A model generated the notes under the pieces. It worked only from the letters and a program-made list of their open reading frames with translations. It had not been told where the DNA came from and made no database searches. From NCBI RefSeq assembly GCF_000619925.1, contig NZ_JHVB01000011.1:1-64000 (forward strand): DNA of 64,000 bases, written 5' to 3'. The position numbers and the translations under genes were made by a program. Each line of letters opens with the position of its first letter. Position 1 is the stretch's first letter. This document shows positions 15,823 to 23,990 of this stretch, piece after piece. Origin of the DNA: Treponema sp. C6A8 (lineage in GTDB: Bacteria; Spirochaetota; Spirochaetia; Treponematales; Treponemataceae).

Positions 15823-16782
15823 ATGGAAAATATCATTGAAGTAAAAAATCTATATAAACAGTTCAACCTGGAAGCAGGCTTTTTTGCAAAGAACCGCCAG
15901 AATGTATATGCCGTAAACGACGTCTCTTTTGATGTTGAGCGCGGCTCTACTTACGGAATTGTAGGCGAATCAGGCTGCGGAAAAACCACCACTGCAAAAA
16001 TGCTGATTCAGCTTTTCCGCCAGACTTCCGGCCAGATTTTCTACTATCCGGAAACTACAGAAAAGTTCGAAGTTTCTTCCCTGAATAAAAAGGAACTTTC
16101 CCGCTACCGCGAAGAGGTAAAATATATCTTTCAGGATCCTGCCCGCTCTCTGAACCCTCGAATGTCGGTTTTTGACGTTATTACAGCAGGACTCCGCTAT
16201 TCTTCCCTCTGGCAGGGCAAAAAAGAAGCATTAGAACGTGCAGAAAAAATCATTAAGGAAGTCGGCTTAAAAGGGGAAGACTTATTCCGCCGCCCGGCAG
16301 AGTTTTCAGGCGGTCAGCGCCAGCGTATTTCCATTGCCCGCGGACTTATTATGAATCCCCGTCTTATTCTGTGCGACGAAGTTGTAAGTGCCCTTGATGT
16401 TTCTATTCAGGGGCAGATTATAAATCTTTTGAGTGACCTTAAAGCGGCCCGAAACCTTACTTATGTCTTTATTACCCATGACCTCAAGGTTGCCTGCTAC
16501 TTCTGTGACAAAATCGGCGTAATGTACAGGGGCGTTCTGGTAGAAGAAGCACCTGCAGCAGACCTTTATAAATCAGCCTTCCATCCTTACACAAAACTGC
16601 TTTTTAACGGCGCTAAAGGCGAACTTTCTTCTTCAAATAAGGAAGTAAAAACAACCCTTGAACAGGAAAACTGCTGTCCTTTTGCCTACCGCTGCCCTCA
16701 CGCGAGTGAGCGCTGCCGAAAAGAGTTGCCTGAATTCCGCCAGCTTGCAGACGGCCACCGCGTAAGATGTTTTTTGGAATAG
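15823..16782 (+). CDS. Peptide ABC transporter ATPase (DppF/OppF)
   Basis: The 319-residue ATPase has Walker A 'GESGCGKTT', 'FSGGQRQRISIARGL', Walker B 'LILCDEVVSALD' and the C-terminal OppF extension with four cysteines ('CCPFAYRCPHASERC'), typical of the peptide-transport branch, where the extension can hold an iron-sulfur cluster. The ATG is one base after the preceding stop, so the two are translationally linked. Together with the fused permease-ATPase it completes the importer: two permease and two ATPase domains. Confidence 0.95.
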   Translation: MENIIEVKNLYKQFNLEAGFFAKNRQNVYAVNDVSFDVERGSTYGIVGESGCGKTTTAKMLIQLFRQTSGQIFYYPETTEKFEVSSLNKKELSRYREEVKYIFQDPARSLNPRMSVFDVITAGLRYSSLWQGKKEALERAEKIIKEVGLKGEDLFRRPAEFSGGQRQRISIARGLIMNPRLILCDEVVSALDVSIQGQIINLLSDLKAARNLTYVFITHDLKVACYFCDKIGVMYRGVLVEEAPAADLYKSAFHPYTKLLFNGAKGELSSSNKEVKTTLEQENCCPFAYRCPHASERCRKELPEFRQLADGHRVRCFLE

Positions 16783-16806
16783 CCTCTTTCTGATTGTGAT
16801 AACTGA

Positions 16807-16835
16807 TTGAGATAACTTGTATTTTTCTTTATAAT
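16807..16835 (+). promoter_or_regulatory. thrA promoter
   Basis: TTGAGA (16807-16812) and TATAAT (16830-16835) with a 17-base spacer. A 7-bp hairpin (ACTTTTG / CAAAAGT, 16853-16874) lies in the leader just before the ribosome site and could affect translation. Confidence 0.75.
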
Positions 16836-16890
16836 TACAAAAATATTTAAGAACTTTTGTCATACTGCAAAAGTAAAAAGGGGTACACCT

Positions 16891-19395
16891 ATGATTACAT
16901 TGAAATTTGGCGGAACATCTATGGCAAATGCCCGCCGTATTCTTTCTTCTGCGGATATTATTATTGGCCGCGCAAAAGAAGACCGTCTTAGTGTTGTTGT
17001 TAGTGCCGCTGCCGGCGTTTCTAACAGTCTTCAGGCTGCAATTGACGGGTGTACCACCGGGACTCCAGCTGAAACCTTTGTTTTTGACATTAAGAAAACT
17101 CACGAAGAAATCTGTTTTGAACTTCAGTCTAAGCTCAAGGGCTTTGACGCAGAAAAAGTAATGGCTGCAATTCAGCCTAACTTTGACGAGCTTGAAAAAC
17201 TACTTGCAGGCGTCGGCTCTTTCGGCGAATGCCCTGATACAGTTCACTGCCGCATTATGGGTATGGGTGAACTTTGTTCTGCTCCAATTATGGAAGCAGT
17301 TCTCCGTGCAAAAGAGCAGAGCGTAATGCTTCTGGATTCTCGCAAATATGTATTCACAACTGGAAATCAGAAAGAAGGTGAGGCTGATTACGGAAAATCT
17401 ACAGAAGCCTGCCGTCCTTTCCGCGACGGTGAATCAAATAGCCAGACTCGCATTCTTTTGTTCCCTGGTTTTATCTGTTCATGGACAAAGGGAACTGGTT
17501 CAAAACCTGTAATGGGACTTCTTGGCCGCAACGGTTCAGACTTCTCTGCTGCAATCATCGGAACCTGCTTTGGCGTAAAACGCGTTGAATTCTGGACAGA
17601 CGTAGACGGTGTTTACACAGCTGACCCACGTGTTGTAAAAGACGCAATTCTTGTTGATGACATGAGCTATGAAGAGGCAATGGAACTTTCATTCTTTGGA
17701 TCTAAAGTTCTTCATCCAAAAACATTGGCCCCTCTTCAGGCAAAGGGAATTGAAGCATGGAGCTTGAACAGCCACAATCCTTCTGCCCGCGGTACAAGAA
17801 TCGGAAAAGGTCCTTTTGAAAGCCGCAAAAAGTTCAGCATCTGCGGTATTTCTTCTTTGAAGCATGTTTCTATGGTAAGCGTGGGCGGAACTGCAATGAG
17901 GGGTCGCACAGGAATGGCAAGCCGCGTTTTCAATGCAGTTTCTTCTGCCGGCTCTTCTGTTCTTTTGATTACTCAGTCATCTTCTGAATATACAATTTCT
18001 TTCTGTGTACGCGACAGCGAAGTAGACACAGTACGCGATGCAGTTGCAAAAGAATTCGAACTTGAAATCCGCGAACGAATCATTGACGAAATTGACGTTA
18101 TCAAAGACTGTTCTATTGTAAGCGTTGTAGGCGACGGCATGATTAAAAACCGAGGCGTTGCTTCAAAGTTCACAAACGCACTTTCTTCTCAGGATATCAA
18201 TATTATCGCTCTGGCACAGGGCTCAAGCGAACGCTGTATTTCTGCCGTAATTGCAGGCGAATTTACAGACACAGCTGTTAAGGCCGTTCACCGCTTCTTC
18301 TTCCACACTGCACAGAGCATAGAAGTATTTGCATTTGGTGCCGGAACAATCGGTGGTACTTTAATCGACCAGATTTACCAGCAGCACGACAAACTTTTGA
18401 GCGAAAACGTAGATATTAAAGTTCTTGCAATCACAACTATTGACGGAATGATTTTGAACGAGGACGGAATTGATCTTTCTAACTGGCGCGACCAGATGAA
18501 AAATCCGGAATATCCTTTCAACTCAGATGCAAACGTTGACCAGATTATCAACTTTGTAAAGGAAAAGAAGCCTCTTAATCCTGTTTTTGTTGACTGTACA
18601 GCTTCTTACGATTTGCCGGACCGCTACCTGGACATTTTGAATGCCGGAATGAGCATTGCAACTCCTAACAAGCGCGCAAACTCTAAGAATATTGAGTTCT
18701 ACCACGAGCTGCGCCGCACAGCAAACAAAATGCACCGCCGCTTCCTTTACGAAACAAACGTTGGTGCAGGTCTTCCAATTATCGATACTCTTCAGAACCT
18801 CTATAAGTCAGGCGATAAACTTTCCAGCTTCAACGGAATTATGTCAGGTTCACTTTCATACATCTTTGGAAAACTCGACGAAGGTGTTCCTTTCAGTAAG
18901 GCCGTTCTTGAAGCAAAAGAACTCCGCTACACAGAGCCGGATCCACGCGATGACTTGAACGGAATGGACGTTGCCCGCAAGGCACTTATTATTGCTCGTG
19001 AATCAGGTTACGACCTTGAACTTGAAGACATCACACTTTACAAAGTATTCCCGGACAGCTTTGATTCAACAGGAACTGTAGAAGAATTCCTTAAAAAGCT
19101 GCCTGAAGTTGACGATTACTTTGCAAAAAAGATTGCAGATTTGAAAAAAGCTGGCAAAGTTCTGCGAATGGGTGCTACAATTAAAGATGGTAAGGCAAGC
19201 GTTGGCATGATGGAAGTTGGCCAGGACGACCCTCTGTACGGAGTACGCGGCGGAGAAAACGCATTTGTATTCTACACAGAACGCTATCAGCCGATTCCTC
19301 TTACAGTACGCGGATACGGTGCCGGTGCTGGCGTAACAGCTGCCGGTGTATTCGGTGACGTTCTGCGTACAGTATCATTCAACCCGGAACGATAG
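16891..19395 (+). CDS. thrA: Bifunctional aspartokinase / homoserine dehydrogenase
   Basis: The 834-residue enzyme carries out two steps of the aspartate pathway to threonine and methionine. Residues ~1-290 are aspartokinase ('KFGGTSMA', 'GLLGRNGSDFSAA'); ~310-460 hold paired ACT regulatory domains ('ITQSSSEYTISFCV', 'IALAQGSSERCISAVI'); ~470-834 are NAD(P)-dependent homoserine dehydrogenase ('FGAGTIGGTLIDQI', 'IMSGSLSYIFGKLDEG'). Length equals that of proteobacterial ThrA. The ACT domains imply feedback control by an end product. A ggggtacacc site precedes the ATG. Threonine synthase and homoserine kinase are not nearby; ilvH follows directly. Confidence 0.95.
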   Translation: MITLKFGGTSMANARRILSSADIIIGRAKEDRLSVVVSAAAGVSNSLQAAIDGCTTGTPAETFVFDIKKTHEEICFELQSKLKGFDAEKVMAAIQPNFDELEKLLAGVGSFGECPDTVHCRIMGMGELCSAPIMEAVLRAKEQSVMLLDSRKYVFTTGNQKEGEADYGKSTEACRPFRDGESNSQTRILLFPGFICSWTKGTGSKPVMGLLGRNGSDFSAAIIGTCFGVKRVEFWTDVDGVYTADPRVVKDAILVDDMSYEEAMELSFFGSKVLHPKTLAPLQAKGIEAWSLNSHNPSARGTRIGKGPFESRKKFSICGISSLKHVSMVSVGGTAMRGRTGMASRVFNAVSSAGSSVLLITQSSSEYTISFCVRDSEVDTVRDAVAKEFELEIRERIIDEIDVIKDCSIVSVVGDGMIKNRGVASKFTNALSSQDINIIALAQGSSERCISAVIAGEFTDTAVKAVHRFFFHTAQSIEVFAFGAGTIGGTLIDQIYQQHDKLLSENVDIKVLAITTIDGMILNEDGIDLSNWRDQMKNPEYPFNSDANVDQIINFVKEKKPLNPVFVDCTASYDLPDRYLDILNAGMSIATPNKRANSKNIEFYHELRRTANKMHRRFLYETNVGAGLPIIDTLQNLYKSGDKLSSFNGIMSGSLSYIFGKLDEGVPFSKAVLEAKELRYTEPDPRDDLNGMDVARKALIIARESGYDLELEDITLYKVFPDSFDSTGTVEEFLKKLPEVDDYFAKKIADLKKAGKVLRMGATIKDGKASVGMMEVGQDDPLYGVRGGENAFVFYTERYQPIPLTVRGYGAGAGVTAAGVFGDVLRTVSFNPER

Positions 19396-19404
19396 GAGAC
19401 TTAT

Positions 19405-19893
19405 ATGAATAAATTTGTACTTTCAGTTTTAGTAGAAAACCACGCCGGTGTTTTGAGCCGTGTTTCAGGCCTTTTCAGCCGCCGTGGATACAATATCGAT
19501 TCCCTTACAGTTTGTGAAACAAACAAACCGGGACAGTCGCGCATGACAATCGTTGTTAATGGCGACGAATACATCCTTGAGCAGATTCAGAAGCAGCTTG
19601 CAAAACTTGTAGAAGTAATCTCAATCAAAAAGTGCGAGAAAGCCTCTTCTACCCAGCGCGAAATGGCTTTGATTAAGGTTAAGGCTGAAGGTACAAACCG
19701 CGCCGTAATCATCGAAACCTGCGAAATCTTCCGCGCCCACATCGTAGACGTAGGAATTGACTCAGTTATCGTAGAAGCCACCGGTAGCGAAGACAAAATC
19801 GACAGCCTGGTAAGACTTCTTGAACCATACGGAATACTTGAGTACGTAAAGACCGGTTTAACAGCAATGGACCGCGGCTCTGTAATAATGTAG
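19405..19893 (+). CDS. ilvH: Acetolactate synthase small (regulatory) subunit
   Basis: The 162-residue protein has the ACT start 'SVLVENHAGVLSRVSGLFSRRGYNIDSLTV' (split here; residues 6-36) and the C-terminal ALS_ss_C region 'IVEATGSEDKIDSLVRLLEPYGI'. It regulates the branched-chain amino acid enzyme acetolactate synthase. It starts 9 bases after thrA with an aggagac site, so both are co-transcribed. No catalytic subunit gene (ilvB) is in the window. The link is metabolic: threonine feeds isoleucine synthesis. Confidence 0.92.
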   Translation: MNKFVLSVLVENHAGVLSRVSGLFSRRGYNIDSLTVCETNKPGQSRMTIVVNGDEYILEQIQKQLAKLVEVISIKKCEKASSTQREMALIKVKAEGTNRAVIIETCEIFRAHIVDVGIDSVIVEATGSEDKIDSLVRLLEPYGILEYVKTGLTAMDRGSVIM

Positions 19894-19917
19894 TGCCGCA
19901 AAGGTCGTAAGACCTTC

Positions 19918-20769
19918 TTACTTCCCAGCCTCAATCTGCGCTTTAAGTTCAAGGACTTTTTCAACAGTAAGTCCTTGAGCCTGTGCGATTTGTTCCACAG
20001 TGAGAAGTTTCATTTTCAGGAGGTTGGTTGCGGCTTCGATGGCACCTTCTTCTTTTCCCTCTCTTCTGGCGGCTCTTTGAATGTCTCTATCATGTAAATT
20101 CATAGCAGCGTAATCACTCCTGAATTTCTCGTTATCCTTGATTTTCTCAACAAGCTTTGAAAGACGGTTTGTAAAATCATCTTTTCCAGGCTCATTCGTG
20201 CTTATAAAATGCAGAAAGGCTTTGATCTTTTCATCCTTTTCTGATTCATAGGCACTTGCATTATAAATCACAGTAAGACTTTTGTCATTCAAATTAACCT
20301 GAGCATTTTCCTTGCAGATATTCTGGAAGGTGTAACAAGGCAGTCCGTAAGTAATTTTTTTTTCTTCATCAATAAAGAAAGGATCCTGTTTGCAGATAAA
20401 CAAAATGTAGCTTTCTTTCAATTCTGGATAATCCTGACCTTTCATAAGACTGTCCATATCTATCATTGACTGATAATATCGCGTGCGCTTGCCAAGTGCT
20501 TCCTGGGGATAGCACTGTAATTCTACATCGATAATCTTGTCCTCATCTTTCAAATAAACATCAAGGCGGACACCTTTTGTTGTGTAAAATGGCTTGATTG
20601 CTTTTTCAAGCTCTGGATATTCAACGTGGCCTACTTTAAAGTGAAGAAGCCGTTCGATAAGCTCTGCACAAATCTCAGGATTTCGCATGACTTCCTGAAA
20701 CATACCATCGTCTGCAAAAGTGAGCTTATCCACAGGCTTTTTGTCATAAATTGTGATTTTGTCAGTCAT
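19918..20769 (-). CDS. Rpn-family PD-(D/E)XK nuclease
   Basis: The 283-residue protein is a member of the Rpn/'PD-(D/E)XK nuclease family transposase' group. The start 'DKLTFADDGMFQEVMRNPE', the nuclease core 'VRLDVYLKDEDKIIDVELQ' (Asp ... Glu-x-Gln) and 'RTRYYQSMIDMDSL' are characteristic. Experimental work on E. coli Rpn proteins describes recombination-promoting endonuclease activity; many spirochaete copies are known. The ATG has a ggag site. The tail (about 230-283) is helical and charged, 'AARREGKEEGAIEAATNLL', as is common in this family. It marks the left end of the accessory zone. Confidence 0.88.
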   Translation of the reverse strand: MTDKITIYDKKPVDKLTFADDGMFQEVMRNPEICAELIERLLHFKVGHVEYPELEKAIKPFYTTKGVRLDVYLKDEDKIIDVELQCYPQEALGKRTRYYQSMIDMDSLMKGQDYPELKESYILFICKQDPFFIDEEKKITYGLPCYTFQNICKENAQVNLNDKSLTVIYNASAYESEKDEKIKAFLHFISTNEPGKDDFTNRLSKLVEKIKDNEKFRSDYAAMNLHDRDIQRAARREGKEEGAIEAATNLLKMKLLTVEQIAQAQGLTVEKVLELKAQIEAGK

Positions 20770-20786
20770 ATTTTCTCCAAATTTTA

Positions 20787-20919
20787 ATATTAACTCTCTA
20801 CAGTTAATATGGACCTGAAACTATCATTTTTGACAAAATCGGAGGCTTAATTTTTGAAAAAAAGTAAGCGGCAAAGGTTATTTTCCTTTACAGTTGTAGA
20901 GAAGATTTTTAACCTTTGC
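20787..20919. promoter_or_regulatory. Inverted repeats between rpn and the DinJ/YoeB module
   Basis: ATATTAACT/AGTTAATAT (20787-20795 and 20802-20810) lies just upstream of the Rpn start on the minus strand. A second, 10-base perfect pair, GCAAAGGTTA/TAACCTTTGC (20871-20880 and 20910-20919), lies 15 bases before the -35 of the toxin-antitoxin promoter and may bind the antitoxin. Confidence 0.45.
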
Positions 20920-20934
20920 ACTTTTGACAAAAAT

Positions 20935-20963
20935 TTGACATATTTAATTCTTGGTAGTATATT
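20935..20963 (+). promoter_or_regulatory. Promoter of the toxin-antitoxin module
   Basis: TTGACA (20935-20940) and TATATT (20958-20963), 17-base spacer; the antitoxin ATG is 20 bases downstream with a ggaggtagg site. Confidence 0.85.
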
Positions 20964-20982
20964 TTAGTCGGAGGTAGGTAAT

Positions 20983-21243
20983 ATGACTACAATTTCTGCA
21001 AAAATAGATGATTCTGATAAAGATTCATTCGAAAATATAATCTCTTCAATTGGATTGAATGTTACGACTGCAATAACAGCCTTTGTAAAAGCCGTCATCC
21101 GCGAAAATGGACTTCCATTTGAGTTGAAAGCAAAAGACGATCCTTATATTTATTCAGACGAAAACCTCAAATATCTTCGCCAGGCAATTGCACAAGTTGA
21201 AGGTGGAAAAGGGCAGGTTCATGAATTGAAGGAGTTGTCGTAA
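20983..21243 (+). CDS. RelB/DinJ-family antitoxin
   Basis: The 86-residue protein has the ribbon-helix-helix start of DinJ/RelB antitoxins ('ISAKIDDSDKDSFENI' and 'LNVTTAITAFVKAVIRENGLPFEL'). It should bind its own promoter and neutralise the toxin encoded next. The stop overlaps the toxin start (TAATGA). The C-terminal part ('YIYSDENLKYLRQAIAQVEG') would wrap the toxin. Confidence 0.9.
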   Translation: MTTISAKIDDSDKDSFENIISSIGLNVTTAITAFVKAVIRENGLPFELKAKDDPYIYSDENLKYLRQAIAQVEGGKGQVHELKELS

Positions 21244-21515
21244 TGATAAAAGTCTGGGCTGATGTCGCTTGGAATGATTATTGCAATTTCTTTGAACTCC
21301 ACCAGCAAAAACTAATAAAAATGGTGCATGAACTTATAAAGGATATTGAGCGAAATGGTGTAGATAAGGGGCGTGGTCAACCTGAGCAATTGAAATATGA
21401 GCTTTCTGAATATTGGAGCCGAAGAATTGACAGGGCAAATCGACTTGTTTATAGGGTTGAAGGCGATAATCTTTATATAGTTCAGTGCGGAACTCATTAT
21501 CATCAGGAAAAATAA
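21243..21515 (+). CDS. yoeB: YoeB/Txe-family mRNA interferase toxin
   Basis: The 90-residue protein has YoeB landmarks: 'VWADVAWNDYCNFFELHQQK', 'GRGQPEQLKYELSEYWSRRID' and the C-terminal 'CGTHYH', carrying the conserved catalytic Glu, Arg and His positions. YoeB cuts mRNA in the ribosome A site. YoeB usually pairs with a YefM-type antitoxin; here the partner is RelB/DinJ-like, a combination seen in some genomes. The ATG overlaps the antitoxin stop. Confidence 0.92.
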   Translation: MIKVWADVAWNDYCNFFELHQQKLIKMVHELIKDIERNGVDKGRGQPEQLKYELSEYWSRRIDRANRLVYRVEGDNLYIVQCGTHYHQEK

Positions 21516-21532
21516 ATGCTCCTGTTTCCACT

Positions 21533-21670
21533 AAAAAAAATGGCAGCTCCCGCTCCTTGGGCAGCTGCCGAGCCCGAAATCACCGGCTAAAAAACTCTCT
21601 CATGTCCGGATCTATGCGGCAGTCAAGCTGCCGACTTTAATAATATAAAAGGAAAAATCAGAAAGTTCAA
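21533..21670 (-). ncRNA. Putative small RNA gene, copy 1 of a duplicated 134-bp element
   Basis: On the minus strand: promoter TTGAAC (21670-21665), 17-base spacer, TATATT (21647-21642); predicted transcript from ~21635 to ~21533 (about 103 nt). Stems: CGGCAG/CTGCCG, a CCGG/CCGG hairpin, and a 3' terminator GGCAGCT...AGCTGCC followed by ATTTTTTTT. The second copy (23838-23975) has the same stems; within the RNA, substitutions and the one indel lie in loops or linkers. It is convergent with yoeB. It is not recognised as a known RNA family. Confidence 0.6.
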
Positions 21671-21679
21671 AAAAATCTG

Positions 21680-22591
21680 CTATTTTACCTTAAATTCCAG
21701 ATCATCGACGGAAAGGTCACTTACATCAATACCTTCCTCAATTTTTTTCATTGCAATTTTTATTTTTTTTCGCAAATCTCTAATTGTTGTAACTGCAGGT
21801 ATTTTGGCATACTGGTATTTATAAATACCTTTATTGTATATGTTCAGTCTTCCATCCTTTTTGTGGTTTATTAGACCTTCTTCAAAGATTTCATTCAGTA
21901 TGCTTTCAAAATATTCGGAAAGCTTTTTCTCACTTTGCTTTAGGACGGTTCTGTCTTTTGTTTCCGCAAAGATACAAAACTTTTCTCGTTGAATTTCTAC
22001 TCCATAAACGACATTTGAATTATCTGGAATATAAGTCCATTTCAACACTGATCCATTCATAAAATAAATATCAGATTTCCAGTTCTTACTGGCATTTATA
22101 TTGAGAGTTTTTTGTACTGTAGATGCATACAATTTCTGATATACATCATGCAGACGTATTTCTTTGAGAGTATTAAAAACTTCTTTATCAACCAGATATG
22201 GACTATTTTCTTCTGAAGCACTCGTTACAACAAGACTTATAATTTTAAGCAATGATTCGAGGAGTTTTTTATATGAACTTAAGAATTCATTTCTAAACTT
22301 CTGTTCATCACTTGTTAATGAAAACTGAGTTTCAGAAAGAGCCTTGCATAAATCTTCGTATGCAACTGTCTGCCAATTTACTGGCCGATTTTTTTCTCTT
22401 TCTACTCTTTCAATCTCAAGTTCATCATTTATAAAGAGTTTTACAATTGACTGAATACTTTTGTCATTATGATTTTCCAAAAGCCATCCAAGTACGTTGC
22501 TGTGAAACAACTCTTTATCACCAAGAGAAAGTGTATAAACAAGATTCTGCTTAAGAGAAATTACCGTGTTTTTTAATAAATCAGCCATCAT
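21680..22591 (-). CDS. Unrecognised protein, possible PD-(D/E)XK nuclease
   Basis: The 303-residue soluble protein is not confidently recognised. The N-terminal 'GDKELFHSNVLGWLLENHND' resembles the opening of PD-(D/E)XK nuclease families of defence loci, and 'YGVEIQREKFCIFAETKDR' offers an E-x-K motif, but no convincing Asp is placed in front of it. The middle is helical and the C-terminal 50 residues are Lys/Glu-rich. It starts with two adjacent ATGs, has an aggat-type site, and lies 23 bases after the stop of the upstream unknown gene. It is the last gene before the RNA-like element. Confidence 0.6.
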   Translation of the reverse strand: MMADLLKNTVISLKQNLVYTLSLGDKELFHSNVLGWLLENHNDKSIQSIVKLFINDELEIERVEREKNRPVNWQTVAYEDLCKALSETQFSLTSDEQKFRNEFLSSYKKLLESLLKIISLVVTSASEENSPYLVDKEVFNTLKEIRLHDVYQKLYASTVQKTLNINASKNWKSDIYFMNGSVLKWTYIPDNSNVVYGVEIQREKFCIFAETKDRTVLKQSEKKLSEYFESILNEIFEEGLINHKKDGRLNIYNKGIYKYQYAKIPAVTTIRDLRKKIKIAMKKIEEGIDVSDLSVDDLEFKVK

Positions 22592-22614
22592 TTAGTTACA
22601 TCCTACACACTCGC

Positions 22615-23130
22615 TTATGAACAAGTAATGCATTTGTCCGTCATTAAGTGAATCCCCAAAAAAAAGCCATTTTCAAGTTTTTCTAACGCTCCGAATTTTT
22701 CGTTGAGATTCAGGTATTCTGCGAAAGCCATCAGCTGACCTATGTTACCTTCTGCAACACAAATCCATTTTTCATCGCACATAAGTATCTGGCGGTTGAT
22801 TGAGCCAAAACGATAATCAAGATAAATACGGTAGGTGTGATTTCCCATCTGTTTTTCTGCTATCATTCGGATAAGCGGATTCTTTTCTTTTATGAGGCTA
22901 TCATCACTTACGTCCCCGAGTGCGTCTATACCTTTTTCTTGTGCAGTTTTAGTAAATGCTTCAAGTTCTGAAGGAACTTTTTCATAAGAATAAAGCTTCC
23001 AGCCATTAATTTTGAACGACGCAACGCCGTCTTTTGGAGCTTCCTGTACAATAATTTCCGCATGATCTGTTGCAGTGTGATTTACAAAACCACTAACAAA
23101 ATCCTGTATTGAATCAACATCTATCTTCAT
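22615..23130 (-). CDS. Hypothetical protein, 171 residues
   Basis: No family is recognised. The protein is soluble, without signal peptide or membrane segment. It contains 'SFKINGWKLYSYEKVPSELEAF' near residues 38-59 (printed in part) and ends 'FLGIHLMTDKCITCS' with a CxxC-like tail. It starts 9 bases after the upstream gene stop with a ggggg site, so it is in an operon with both neighbours. The tight spacing suggests a shared job for the three genes, but nature unknown. Confidence 0.6.
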   Translation of the reverse strand: MKIDVDSIQDFVSGFVNHTATDHAEIIVQEAPKDGVASFKINGWKLYSYEKVPSELEAFTKTAQEKGIDALGDVSDDSLIKEKNPLIRMIAEKQMGNHTYRIYLDYRFGSINRQILMCDEKWICVAEGNIGQLMAFAEYLNLNEKFGALEKLENGFFLGIHLMTDKCITCS

Positions 23131-23139
23131 ATTTCCCCC

Positions 23140-23826
23140 TTAAAACTTATTTATTAGTGCGTGACGGATTGCTGGGGCAAGGCCAGTGTATTCGCTTTTG
23201 GCGGTGCCGAAGAGCAGGGAAACCCTGTAGTCCACATTAAAATACTTGTCGAGCGCGCTAAGCATTTTGCTGAAAAGCTTTTTTACGACAGCCCTCAATG
23301 TTTCCGGCTCAGGCGTTGAATCGGGCTTAGTGTAGGTGATATCCTGTAGCTTCCAGCCTTCTAGTAAGATATATCGGCGGTTCAGGTCAATGTCTGGAAA
23401 ATCGTTGATGAGGCGCTTTCCGTTTATTATAACTTCAGGATGAAAAGTGATGACAGGCTTTTTTTCACCATTGATTTCTTCTTCCTCTACGCTGTGGTAA
23501 TTTATAAGAAAAGAGATTTTTGATTTTTCTGAAAACTCGGCCAGGGTATTAAAAAGCATATCCGCAGTTTTTTCTGATGAGCCCTGCCACAAAAGCTCGC
23601 GGGAATTTAGTACTGCAAAATCTCCGCCAATGCGAAGACTTTTTCTTTCCTTTAGGATATTTTTCCCTTTCATAAACTTCCGCAGTTGGCCGTGAATATC
23701 AAAGCGCTCTTCAGACGTATAAAACTCAACTTCATCAGCAGTGATTTTCTTAATCGCTATGATTTTTACAAACTGCATAATTTCAGTGAACTGACCTGAG
23801 CCATAAAGACTTGCCATATTTGACAT
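23140..23826 (-). CDS. Hypothetical protein, 228 residues
   Basis: No family is recognised. It is a mixed alpha/beta soluble protein with 'VEFYTSEERFDIHGQLRKFM', 'SLRIGGDFAVLNSRELLW' and 'LNRRYILLEGWKLQDITY'. It is the first gene of the three-gene unit and starts only ~15 bases after the terminator of the second RNA-like element. Two in-frame ATGs (23826 and 23817) are possible; neither has a good ribosome site, so the start is uncertain. Confidence 0.6.
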   Translation of the reverse strand: MSNMASLYGSGQFTEIMQFVKIIAIKKITADEVEFYTSEERFDIHGQLRKFMKGKNILKERKSLRIGGDFAVLNSRELLWQGSSEKTADMLFNTLAEFSEKSKISFLINYHSVEEEEINGEKKPVITFHPEVIINGKRLINDFPDIDLNRRYILLEGWKLQDITYTKPDSTPEPETLRAVVKKLFSKMLSALDKYFNVDYRVSLLFGTAKSEYTGLAPAIRHALINKF

Positions 23827-23837
23827 AAAAAAGCCCT

Positions 23838-23975
23838 ATAAAAATGGCAGCTCCCGCTCCTTGGGCAGCTGCCGAGCCCGAAATCACCGGCTAAAAAAAC
23901 TCTCTCCTATCCGGATATATGCGGCAGTCTTGCTGCCGACTTTAATAATATAAATGCAAAAATCAGAAAGTTCAT
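23838..23975 (-). ncRNA. Putative small RNA gene, copy 2 of a duplicated 134-bp element
   Basis: Same architecture as copy 1: -35 ATGAAC (23975-23970), 17-base spacer, -10 TATATT (23952-23947), three stems, and terminator arms followed by ATTTTTATA. Predicted RNA ~23940 to ~23838. The -35 and T tract are slightly weaker than in copy 1. Here a protein gene starts right after the terminator on the same strand, so this copy could also act as a leader. Confidence 0.6.
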
Positions 23976-23990
23976 TTTTTTTGTTAAAAT

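Noticed and set aside
21537..23974. The duplicated element as integron attC sites
   Set aside because: Position behind genes fits cassettes, but no GTTRRRY/RYYYAAC core pair was found and the element has a full promoter and terminator, which suits an RNA gene better.
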